From Acidobacteriaceae bacterium (GTDB lineage Bacteria; Acidobacteriota; Terriglobia; Terriglobales; Acidobacteriaceae), in the NCBI GenBank assembly GCA_025462805.1, contig JAOAPJ010000246.1, positions 1 through 7,444 of the forward strand: 7,444 nt of DNA, in the 5' to 3' direction. The notes under the pieces are model-generated. The model made no database searches, had not been told where the DNA came from, and saw nothing but the letters and a program-made list of their open reading frames with translations. Positions 1 to 6,030 of the stretch are shown one piece after another; position 1 is the first letter of the stretch; every line of letters begins with the position of its first letter. Position numbers and translations under genes: made by a program.

Positions 1-2376
1 GACTATGGGGGCATCGATGCAGCGGTCGTATGGAACCCGGCAAATAATACGCTGACACAACTGAACGTTCCCTCCGGGGCTGCGCCCGGAACGCGGGTGG
101 GATCATTTCTGCGCTCGGGAGACGGGACGAAGGCCTACTCCGTCTCTTCCGATTCCATGAATTGCCAGATCCTGATATACGACGTTGCAACCCAGACGAT
201 GAGCGCAGGCGCACAGCTAAACGAGGCGTGCGGCTTTTATGCAGTCAACCAGGATGGTTCGCGACTCGTGTTGGCCAACAATGCAGGCGTCGGATTGTAT
301 GACGCTTCCTTACACCTGCTCGGGACGCTCTTTCCCGACAGCCCGCAGACCGTAGGCTACTTCCAGGGCACGTTTTTCTTCAGCCGGGACGGCACGAAGC
401 TATATAAGGTTGCGTCAAGCAGGATCACCACGTATGACACAGCGTCGGTCAGTCCGATAGGCGTCGCTCCCTCTATCGGATGGCCGTACACCACTTCTGG
501 CGACCAGACGTCACTCGCAACGTTCGCGGTGGACGCAAACGGGATGCTTCTTGAGACACAAACGTTCGGTATCGCATTCGAAGACGCGACCTTCTATCAG
601 AACTTCGGTGCGAATACGATGCAGCCCCAATCCATTGTCTCCATCGGAACATACAGCGGACCGCTCAGCGGTGGCACACTGGTATCACCCTATCCAATCT
701 TCAATCTGATCCCGGACGTCTGGTTTGGTGGAGCTCGCGGCACGGTGAATGCTGCGGGAAGCGGCACCATCACGGTGACCTCCCCGCCATCCAGTACGCC
801 CGGTCCGGTCAATATGAAGTACCTTCTTCCCGACGGCGTAGAGTACTTCGACCCTCAGGTATTCACCTACTCTGCATATCCGCAGTATGCGGTGCTGTCG
901 GCTGGTTCACCTGATGGTGGCGCTCCAGGGCGCATCACCGGCTATGGTCTGCCCGATGATGCGAGCGGCGGGTCGATCACAGTGGGAATCAACAGCGCGA
1001 CCATCACATCGCAGAAGCAGCAGTATCGCGCCTCCGATGGAGAACCCTTCCCGGCGACCAACCTGGACTTCACCATTCCGCAAGGCTCGCCCGGGTTTGC
1101 GGACATAAGCGTGACCACGCCGGCGGGAACGGGAACGCTGCAAAGCGGCTTCTACTACGCGAAGAGCGTCACCGATTATTCGACACCAGACCGGTTCACC
1201 GCGATCGTGGCAGACCCAAAGCGGCAGCAGGTCTATCTCACTGCCGTTGACCATGTCGACGTGTTCTCTACCAGCAGCGAGCACTTCACTACACCGATCC
1301 ATCCTGCAGCGTTCGGGACAAAGCAGCAATTTACTGGCTTAGGACTGACGCCGGACGGCAGTCAGCTCCTCATCACCAACCTCCTGGATGGGTCGCTCGC
1401 GGTCGTGAATCCGGATGCGTCCGCAAGCTCCTTCGCGATTCGGATCGCCCCGGTGAATTACGTGGTCAACAACTGTGCCAACGGACCGATGTATGTGGCG
1501 GCAACCTCGGACCATCGTGCATTTGTGGCAACCGGCAGCCTTCCCGCACCGTCCTGCCCAGGTGACGGCGTACTCTACATTGCCAATCTGCAGACCCGGA
1601 CGGTGACTCAGCCCGCGGGCGGCGGCGGCCAGTGCCACCTCGTCTCCCCGTCACCTCAATTTCCCGATGCGTTTTCCGTTCAGGCATCGACCGACGGAAA
1701 TGTCATCAGTACCACCTCTTGCATCTACTCGGTCCCGGCCAATTCATACTTTGGCTTGAATCTGCCGGATGCAGTTGGCGCTGCGATCTCGGGCGACGCG
1801 AACGTGCTTGCGGCCTACAACGCCTTCGCCGGACCAGACGGTGGGCGGCTGGGCACGATCGTCCAGCCGCTGCCGCTGTATCAAAATCCCATCTCTCAGC
1901 CGGCTACTCCTCTGTACCACGCACAGTTGAACGCATCCGGCGGCCTCTACTACATCCCGTATCCGCATTACTTTGAGATCATCGATGTATTCCACGGTCG
2001 GCTGCTGATGCGCTTCTCGCTTACAGAGACAATCCAGCCCGGTAGTTCACCGCTGGCGATCGATGCGGGCGGACAACATGTCTACCTGGCGACCGATAAG
2101 GGTCTGACGGTGGTCGACCTGGGGCAAGCGCCACTGGCGATCGGCCACCTCAGCCAATCCAGCGCGGGTGTCGGGACAGCGGTCACGGTGCGCGGCAGCG
2201 GATTCGATTCCTCCGTTACCGCCACCGTCGGCGGCCAGCCTGCTCTGGCGAGTGTGACGGATGAAAACACGCTGACACTTACCGTACCGGCCATTGCCTC
2301 AGGACCAGCCGAGATCGTGCTGACACGTGGCGACGGCGCCAGCTACAGATACGAGAACGGTATCGTCCTCCCCTGA
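1..2376 (+). CDS. Secreted beta-propeller / IPT-TIG repeat protein, 5'-truncated by window edge
   Basis: The reading frame is open from base 1 to the TGA at 2374-2376, giving 791 residues with no N-terminus, so the true start lies outside the window; an internal GTG at 97 is not a credible start because coding continues upstream of it. Visible architecture: propeller-like blades up to about residue 190 (for example FFFSRDGTKLYKVAS and VNQDGSRLVLANN), two IPT/TIG-like Ig folds at about 209-390 (SGPLSGGT; ITGYGLPDD), a second set of YVTN/NHL-type blades at about 395-700 (LGLTPDGSQLLITN; GGQHVYLATDKGLTVVDLG), and a clear C-terminal IPT/TIG domain at about 710-791 (AVTVRGSGF, VGGQPA, LTLTVPA). 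Proteins of this build are usually exported and act in adhesion or binding; no catalytic motif is seen. Substrate and partner are unknown. The family call is good; the role is inference. Confidence 0.88.
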   Translation, partial: DYGGIDAAVVWNPANNTLTQLNVPSGAAPGTRVGSFLRSGDGTKAYSVSSDSMNCQILIYDVATQTMSAGAQLNEACGFYAVNQDGSRLVLANNAGVGLYDASLHLLGTLFPDSPQTVGYFQGTFFFSRDGTKLYKVASSRITTYDTASVSPIGVAPSIGWPYTTSGDQTSLATFAVDANGMLLETQTFGIAFEDATFYQNFGANTMQPQSIVSIGTYSGPLSGGTLVSPYPIFNLIPDVWFGGARGTVNAAGSGTITVTSPPSSTPGPVNMKYLLPDGVEYFDPQVFTYSAYPQYAVLSAGSPDGGAPGRITGYGLPDDASGGSITVGINSATITSQKQQYRASDGEPFPATNLDFTIPQGSPGFADISVTTPAGTGTLQSGFYYAKSVTDYSTPDRFTAIVADPKRQQVYLTAVDHVDVFSTSSEHFTTPIHPAAFGTKQQFTGLGLTPDGSQLLITNLLDGSLAVVNPDASASSFAIRIAPVNYVVNNCANGPMYVAATSDHRAFVATGSLPAPSCPGDGVLYIANLQTRTVTQPAGGGGQCHLVSPSPQFPDAFSVQASTDGNVISTTSCIYSVPANSYFGLNLPDAVGAAISGDANVLAAYNAFAGPDGGRLGTIVQPLPLYQNPISQPATPLYHAQLNASGGLYYIPYPHYFEIIDVFHGRLLMRFSLTETIQPGSSPLAIDAGGQHVYLATDKGLTVVDLGQAPLAIGHLSQSSAGVGTAVTVRGSGFDSSVTATVGGQPALASVTDENTLTLTVPAIASGPAEIVLTRGDGASYRYENGIVLP

Positions 2377-2384
2377 GGTCATTC

Positions 2385-2396
2385 GAAGTGCACTTC
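2385..2396. repeat. 12-bp perfect palindrome just after the propeller gene
   Basis: GAAGTGCACTTC is a perfect dyad starting eight bases after the stop of the propeller/TIG gene. A second short stem, CCACA / TGTGG with a 7-base loop, follows at 2396-2412 and overlaps it. There is no T-run, so this is not a convincing intrinsic terminator. It could be a chance palindrome or a protein-binding site. Confidence 0.35.
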
Positions 2397-2420
2397 CACA
2401 GCTTGAGTGTGGCCGCGTGA

Positions 2421-2510
2421 CCCTGTGACCACGCCTTCCCGCCGCCGGATCCAATTCAAGTATGCCTTTTCGAGCCGATCTGAAAGGACAGCGCTCACGC
2501 GGTCACAGGG
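2421..2510. repeat. 10-bp inverted repeat pair in gene-free spacer
   Basis: CCCTGTGACC at 2421-2430 and its exact reverse complement GGTCACAGGG at 2501-2510 flank 70 bases. Outside the 10 bp the arms do not pair. The 2377-2795 spacer around it has no reading frame with recognisable protein content; an 80-codon frame at 2407-2649 has a composition unlike neighbouring genes and no ribosome-binding site that I can see. The arms may be relics of a mobile element or chance. Confidence 0.35.
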
Positions 2511-2623
2511 CGTTGATCTTGGGGGGCTAGACGCTCCTCGAGTGACCCGATCAGGAGTGCCGAAAGGTCAACTCACACCGAACATCGGGGGACGGCCGAA
2601 GGTTCAGCCCAGGCCGGCGGGCT

Positions 2624-2695
2624 TGTCCATTTCCCGGACAAAGTCTTAGTCATGCACCGGTCGTCTTAATCATGCAAAACGGGTCCAGACACACA
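2624..2695. mobile_element. Possible insertion-sequence end (relic)
   Basis: Two near-identical 14-mers lie in direct orientation 20 bp apart: GTCTTAGTCATGCA (2643-2656) and GTCTTAATCATGCA (2663-2676), differing at one base. They are followed by GGGTCCAGACACA, which read on the minus strand begins TGTGTCTGGACCC, a TG-starting terminus of the kind seen at IS ends. On the inner side, TGTCC/GGACA (2624-2640) forms a small stem. Repeated short motifs inside a TG/CA terminus are typical of IS21-like elements. No transposase and no matching opposite end are visible, so at most this is a solo end or relic. The assignment is an inference. Confidence 0.35.
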
Positions 2696-2761
2696 TCTAA
2701 GTTCGCTGTATTCGCATTTGGAACATTCCTCGATGTGCGTCAAACCCGCGTGAACACTGGG

Positions 2762-2786
2762 AAATCCAATTAAATCAACGGGATTT
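2762..2786 (-). other. Weak stem-loop downstream of tRNA-Ser
   Basis: AAATCC (2762-2767) and GGATTT (2781-2786) can pair around a 13-base AT-rich loop about 10 bases past the tRNA 3' end. There is no U-run after the stem in the tRNA reading direction, so it is a poor intrinsic terminator. It may affect 3' processing of the tRNA precursor, or be fortuitous. Confidence 0.25.
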
Positions 2787-2795
2787 TACAAAGGT

Positions 2796-2887
2796 TGGCG
2801 GAGAGGGAGGGATTCGAACCCCCGATACCCGTAAAGGTATGGCTGATTTCGAGTCAGCTGCATTCAACCGGGCTCTGCCACCTCTCC
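2796..2887 (-). tRNA. tRNA-Ser (anticodon CGA)
   Basis: On the minus strand the sequence folds as a complete class II tRNA. The 7-bp acceptor stem is GGAGAGG / CCTCTCC with discriminator G and an encoded CCA (2796-2798). The anticodon arm is GCTGA-CTCGAAA-TCAGC, giving anticodon CGA, which reads the serine codon UCG. The long variable arm has the stem ATACC / GGTAT, as expected for tRNA-Ser. The T arm is GGGGG-TTCGAAT-CCCTC (one G-U pair). All stems are intact, so it is probably functional. It stands alone, with no other tRNA beside it. Confidence 0.96.
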
Positions 2888-2944
2888 GCTTGGGAGCCAA
2901 CCATTGCGGTCGGCTCGAACTCGTGGGCACAGCGACTCAGGACG

Positions 2945-2953
2945 AGTGTAGCA
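2945..2953 (-). promoter_or_regulatory. Candidate extended -10 promoter for tRNA-Ser
   Basis: Read on the minus strand, TGCTACACT matches the extended -10 pattern TGnTAnnnT and lies about 58 bases before the mature tRNA 5' end, leaving room for a short leader. No good -35 hexamer sits at the usual distance. Placement is tentative. Confidence 0.3.
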
Positions 2954-3174
2954 GATCAATTCTTGAGCCGCAGGGCTGCGGCACGAACTCCCAGCGATGT
3001 CTAGATCACGACAGGAGTGAGGGCCTGATTCTTCTAGAGCGCCGGCACCCAGGCCGCGGCAAACCCCCCCGCAAGGCGGAGTAGGTCAGTCACATACAAA
3101 GATTTATCCAGTACCAGCGACGATGAAAGAAATGGCACAACGGTGGTGCGGAGCACAGACCAAAGGCAAAGAAG
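2954..3174. other. Non-coding spacer between tRNA-Ser and the 213-residue secreted protein gene
   Basis: I see no credible gene here. Frames overlapping the tRNA are incidental. Noted structures are a compact GC-rich stem, GCCGCA-GGGC-TGCGGC, at 2967-2982 without a T-run on either side, and a run of seven C at 3064-3070. The stretch becomes A-rich from about 3095 towards the next gene, consistent with an upstream regulatory region, but no clear sigma-70 pair could be assigned. Confidence 0.5.
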
Positions 3175-3190
3175 AATTACTTAGGTAATT
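3175..3190. promoter_or_regulatory. 16-bp dyad, possible operator upstream of the 3236 gene
   Basis: AATTAC-TTAG-GTAATT is an inverted repeat with exact 6-bp arms and a 4-base spacer, ending 45 bases before the ATG at 3236. Its AT-richness stands out in GC-rich surroundings. The size and symmetry suit a dimeric repressor or activator site. A -35-like TTGTCA (3190-3195) touches its right arm, but no good -10 follows at the correct spacing. The regulator is unknown. Confidence 0.4.
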
Positions 3191-3235
3191 TGTCAAAGGT
3201 GGGATAGCGATCCATTCTGGCACCGAGGTGGACGT

Positions 3236-3877
3236 ATGAAGACACTGACCGCTTTCGTTGCACTGTTTGTCGGACTCACGGCTTCCGCGCAGACCCCCAG
3301 CCTCCAGGCCTCCGATGTCGACTTCGACTCACTGATGAGCATGCACTCGGTGGCAGAGAAGATCGTGACGCAGGCTTTCAATGGCGGCGCCTGTCACGTG
3401 ACGCCCGTCTCGGACCTGCCGGTGGCGGTGCGCAGCATCTTCGGCCAGCCGGTCGCCTCTATCTTCGTCGGCCAGTCCGGGCTGGCGTCGCACTTCATCG
3501 CGAGCGACATCGATAAGACCTACTTCCCGAATAACAGGGTGGTCGTCTCGCTTTGCTCGCACCTGAAGCCGGGCACGGAACTGGACGAGATGCGGAAGAC
3601 GGCAGCCAAGCACGGCGTGCCGAACGGCTCGCGCCTCTCCTGGATGTGGGAGACGCTGTCCTTCGACGAGAGCACGCATGAGGAGACGGTCCTCGCGCGC
3701 TTCTACCTCGACGAGCACGGCATGCTGGTGAAGGCGCTCGGGGAGCTGTTCCCGGGTATGCCCGCACTGATGGTCCTGCAGCCAAACAGCCCATCCTTCC
3801 ACCACGACATCGAGGCCTTCCTGCAGAGCCATCATCCGGTGCAGTCGGCCCAAGTAGTGAAGCCGACGGTCCAGTAG
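3236..3877 (+). CDS. Exported protein of unknown family (213 aa)
   Basis: ATG at 3236 is preceded by a GAGG ribosome-binding site at 3225-3228. It opens with a clear Sec signal peptide: a Lys at residue 3, a hydrophobic core about 4-14, and a TASA|Q cleavage site after residue 18. The mature part of about 195 residues is soluble, with no further membrane segment. It has only two cysteines, C53 (GGACH) and C107 (SLCSH), which could form a disulfide in the periplasm or outside. It has an acidic and histidine-containing C-terminal third (residues 141-200) and a Gln/Val/Pro tail. I do not recognise a domain, and no catalytic motif is evident. It is a single-gene unit: a possible operator lies upstream, a strong hairpin terminator downstream, and the next gene is convergent. 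Stop is TAG at 3875-3877. Confidence 0.85.
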   Translation: MKTLTAFVALFVGLTASAQTPSLQASDVDFDSLMSMHSVAEKIVTQAFNGGACHVTPVSDLPVAVRSIFGQPVASIFVGQSGLASHFIASDIDKTYFPNNRVVVSLCSHLKPGTELDEMRKTAAKHGVPNGSRLSWMWETLSFDESTHEETVLARFYLDEHGMLVKALGELFPGMPALMVLQPNSPSFHHDIEAFLQSHHPVQSAQVVKPTVQ

Positions 3878-3911
3878 TTCCCCGCACTCCATCGCTCGCT
3901 TTGAGCCGTGC

Positions 3912-3955
3912 CCGCGTCGTTGCTGCGTATCCACAGCAACGACGCGGTTCGCTTT
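3912..3955 (+). terminator. Strong hairpin terminator between convergent genes
   Basis: A perfect 14-bp stem, CCGCGTCGTTGCTG (3912-3925) with CAGCAACGACGCGG (3934-3947), encloses an 8-base loop. It lies 34 bases after the stop at 3877 and is followed by the moderately T-rich TTCGCTTT. It fits a terminator for the plus-strand gene. Because the stem is symmetric it may also block transcription arriving from the minus-strand DUF4382 gene, which ends about 118 bases away, although the tail on that side is not T-rich. Confidence 0.75.
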
Positions 3956-4008
3956 GCTGCTGCCGCTGCGCGTGCCAAAGATCCCGCAGAGGTTGACTGC
4001 TCCGCGCT

Positions 4009-4021
4009 TGCCGGAACGGCA
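4009..4021. other. Small stem-loop downstream of the DUF4382 gene
   Basis: TGCCG-GAA-CGGCA forms a 5-bp stem with a 3-base loop, 43 bases past the TAG of the minus-strand gene. It has no T-run and is too short to call a terminator. It is the only structure noticed between 3956 and 4064. Confidence 0.2.
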
Positions 4022-4064
4022 GGGCGAGTCTTCAGACTTCGGCCCGCGATCTTCTACGGCAAGA

Positions 4065-5492
4065 CTACTGGCACTGCGTGAATGCCAACGGCTGGATGCT
4101 GAGCGTGGCACCACCCGCGGAGACTGCGTAGGGTGTTGTCTTCTGCTCTGAGGGCGTGCAATCCGGCGTTCCGCCCGAGGATGGCACGAAAGCGAGCCCG
4201 TCGACGATATACGTGGCCAGCGGGGCGCTCTGTGTCAGGCTTGCACCGCTTGCTGTATATGCGCCGATGAACGGTCCACCGGTCGGCAGCAGCAGGTTGT
4301 ACGTCGCGCAGTCTGTGCCCGCTGTACAGGTGGATGACGCTGCTGTCTCAAGCGAGATCGTCGCCGAAGTCTGCTGTGCGTTCGGCAGCAGCGGGATCGT
4401 GTAGGTAGCACTGGCCACGGTTTCCAATGCGCTTATAGAACCGTCCATCGCGGTTGGCTGATTCGCGCTCGTCTGTGAGGTCACCCCACCCGAGAGCTGC
4501 ACGGTACTGGTGGCCGTGCCCGCACTGCCGTACAGATTGACTGTCCCAACCGTCTGCCCATTGCTGACGCCGGTGACAATCGATGGCTGATACGCAGCTC
4601 CGTTGTTGTCTTCGCCAAGGATCACCACGTCATAGGTGCCGCTGGGGATCGGGCAGAACACAAAGGATCCGTCGTTCGCGGCCAGCGTGGACATCACAAT
4701 CCGGTCCACCCCGCCGGCGTCTTTTTGTTCGAGTGCCACCACTACCTGCCCGGCGACCGGGTTCCCTGTCGCATGATCAAGGACCTTTCCATTCATGGAG
4801 CTCGAGGTGGTGCTTACCTCCCCAGCGTGCAGCACCGGCTTCAGCCGGTACTGGCCGTTGCCCTCCACAACGATGGAAGCGCAGGTGTTGAAGTCGATGT
4901 CCAGATCCTTCGTCTGACCTGCGTCGATGTTGAAGCCGCCCGCCGCGATCTGTCCGGAGGGAATCTTGAGTCCGGTCTTCGACTCGCTCGAGAGCAGGAG
5001 CGTGTGGACGCTACTGTCCGACGCAAGCACAACGCAGTTTGCAGAGCCGTTGCAAAGATTGTTCGAGATGGGGGCGCTGTTATCTGCCAGGATCAGCCGG
5101 ATCTGCTGGTAGTTGCCGGCCTGCAGTTGCTGGTTGGCTCCGAGGGTCGCGAGAAAGCATTGGTTGTTCGCCTGGCCCAGTAGATCGATCTGCTTTGGGG
5201 CGGAGGAGAGACCCGGGGTCAGATCGTTCCAGCCGCCGTCGTTGTCGCCGGCTGTGGAGCTGACATTTGCCTGCACGTCCGTGATGGTGACGTAAACGTG
5301 TGCGTATGGACCGGTCGGGCCCGCGCAGGTGGCCGGATCACTCAACATCACTGTGGTCGAGGCCATCGATGTTGGTGGTGCGGAAGAAGAGGAGCCGCTG
5401 CTGCATGCCACGGCCAAGACTCCAGCCAGGAGCAGACTCGACGCTAACGCCACTGCCCGGAAGAGCAGGGGCGAACTTGACTTTGCAGTCAT
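4065..5492 (-). CDS. DUF4382 lipoprotein with carboxypeptidase-regulatory-like domain
   Basis: The 475-residue product starts at ATG 5492 with AGGAG (5500-5504) seven bases upstream. It has a lipoprotein-type leader: a hydrophobic segment at about 14-29 ending LAVAC, with lipidated Cys predicted at C30, followed by a Ser-rich linker. The lipobox is slightly weak (Ala at -3). Residues about 46-225 match DUF4382, with YVTITDVQ near 67, GGWNDLTP near 86, KQIDLL near 100, AGNYQQIRLIL near 125, LKIPSG near 175, AGQTKDLDIDFN near 191 and GQYRLKPVLHAGE near 213. Residues about 232-320 look like a carboxypeptidase-regulatory-like Ig fold (NGKVLDHATGNPVAG, DGSFVFCPIPSGTYDV). The last 150 residues are Thr/Ser/Ala-rich with no assigned domain. 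The mature chain has ten cysteines besides C30, consistent with disulfides outside the cytoplasm. Probably surface- or outer-membrane-anchored; no biochemical function is known to me. It is the last gene of the minus-strand run. Confidence 0.88.
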   Translation of the reverse strand: MTAKSSSPLLFRAVALASSLLLAGVLAVACSSGSSSSAPPTSMASTTVMLSDPATCAGPTGPYAHVYVTITDVQANVSSTAGDNDGGWNDLTPGLSSAPKQIDLLGQANNQCFLATLGANQQLQAGNYQQIRLILADNSAPISNNLCNGSANCVVLASDSSVHTLLLSSESKTGLKIPSGQIAAGGFNIDAGQTKDLDIDFNTCASIVVEGNGQYRLKPVLHAGEVSTTSSSMNGKVLDHATGNPVAGQVVVALEQKDAGGVDRIVMSTLAANDGSFVFCPIPSGTYDVVILGEDNNGAAYQPSIVTGVSNGQTVGTVNLYGSAGTATSTVQLSGGVTSQTSANQPTAMDGSISALETVASATYTIPLLPNAQQTSATISLETAASSTCTAGTDCATYNLLLPTGGPFIGAYTASGASLTQSAPLATYIVDGLAFVPSSGGTPDCTPSEQKTTPYAVSAGGATLSIQPLAFTQCQ

Positions 5493-5499
5493 GGAATGT

Positions 5500-5504
5500 C
5501 TCCT
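5500..5504 (-). promoter_or_regulatory. Ribosome-binding site of the DUF4382 gene
   Basis: AGGAG on the minus strand, seven bases before ATG 5492. It supports that start and shows that the gene has its own translation signal rather than being coupled to the gene before it. Confidence 0.7.
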
Positions 5505-5587
5505 AGAGTGAGATCACGGATGAGGAAGGCGCGGGCAACACGAGAGACAACATCGCCCTGCGCACATGGGCTTCTCGGCATCGGCTG

Positions 5588-6004
5588 CTAGTCGTCGTGA
5601 TCGTGGCCGTGTCCATGTTCATGGCCGTGATCGTGATCGTCGTTGTCCCGATCCTTGTAGTGGCCATAGGCATGACCGTGCTCATGTTCTTCACGGACCT
5701 CCTGCCGGCGACCCCAATATCCGCGACGATAGCCCCATCCGCGGGGCCCCTGATCATAATGCGGCCCATACCAGAACGCGCCCGGGTAGGGCGGCCGCTC
5801 GTAGTGCCCGGCGATCCAGCGATAGCGGCCGCCCTCCGGCGCCCAGAAGCCCTGAATCCAGACAAACACTGGAGCAGGCGGAGGCGGAGGCGGCTCAAAG
5901 CGAACCGGCGGCGGGGCAATGCCCAGATAGATCGATATCTGCGACCAGGCAGGCGTCGTCAGGCCAGCGGCGAGTACTGCCAGTACCACGCTCTTCTTTA
6001 CCAT
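5588..6004 (-). CDS. Exported WXXGXW-repeat protein with His/Asp-rich tail (138 aa)
   Basis: The start is ATG 6004, not the longer upstream frame, because GGAG (6012-6015) lies just ahead and a signal peptide follows at once (MVKKSVVLAVLAAG, predicted AWS|Q cleavage after residue 21). The mature protein begins with a Pro-rich stretch (residues 31-45, six prolines in a row at 38-43). WXXGXW-type repeats follow: WIQGFW at 49-54, a degenerate copy WIAGHY at 63-68, and aromatic Gly/Pro/Tyr/Arg-rich sequence to about 100. The last 32 residues hold 11 histidines alternating with Asp, Glu and Gly. WXXGXW proteins are small exported proteins of unknown role. The tail could bind Ni, Zn, Cu or Co (inference). 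It starts 26 bases after the CAP gene stop, so co-transcription is likely. Confidence 0.88.
   Translation of the reverse strand: MVKKSVVLAVLAAGLTTPAWSQISIYLGIAPPPVRFEPPPPPPAPVFVWIQGFWAPEGGRYRWIAGHYERPPYPGAFWYGPHYDQGPRGWGYRRGYWGRRQEVREEHEHGHAYGHYKDRDNDDHDHGHEHGHGHDHDD
5591..5686 (-). repeat. Low-complexity His/Asp/Gly codon tract
   Basis: The 3' end of the WXXGXW gene is built of near-repeated CAC/CAT and GAT/GAC/GGC codons, visible on the plus strand as recurring GTGATC, GTGGCC and CATGTTCATGG units. It encodes residues 107-138. Such tracts can expand or contract by slippage, so length may vary between strains. Confidence 0.6.
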
Positions 6005-6011
6005 GTTCTTT

Positions 6012-6015
6012 CTCC
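6012..6015 (-). promoter_or_regulatory. Ribosome-binding site deciding the start of the WXXGXW gene
   Basis: GGAG on the minus strand, seven bases before ATG 6004. It selects this start over an in-frame ATG at 6091, which would overlap the CAP gene and place 29 charged residues ahead of the signal peptide. Confidence 0.65.
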
Positions 6016-6030
6016 GTATCCTTCCGATTG

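Noticed and set aside
2407..2649. 80-codon plus-strand frame in the spacer after the propeller gene
   Set aside because: No RBS, no recognisable domain, and it overlaps the IS-like repeats.
2796..2887. tRNA-Ser as an integration site for a genomic island
   Set aside because: No integrase and no duplicated tRNA 3' end were found in the window.
2795..3084. Two short plus-strand frames starting at 2795 and 2839
   Set aside because: They overlap the tRNA-Ser gene in antisense; the start of the first is simply the reverse of the T-arm and acceptor stem.
3329..4114. 261-codon open frame on the minus strand, opposite the secreted 213-residue gene
   Set aside because: It is antisense to a gene with RBS, signal peptide and terminator. 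Its product is Arg/His-rich low-quality sequence and it crosses the terminator hairpin, as expected of a GC-codon-bias shadow.
5591..5650. Short recurring units considered as a CRISPR-like or tandem repeat array
   Set aside because: The units are explained by His/Asp/Gly codons of the coding sequence; no regular spacers exist.
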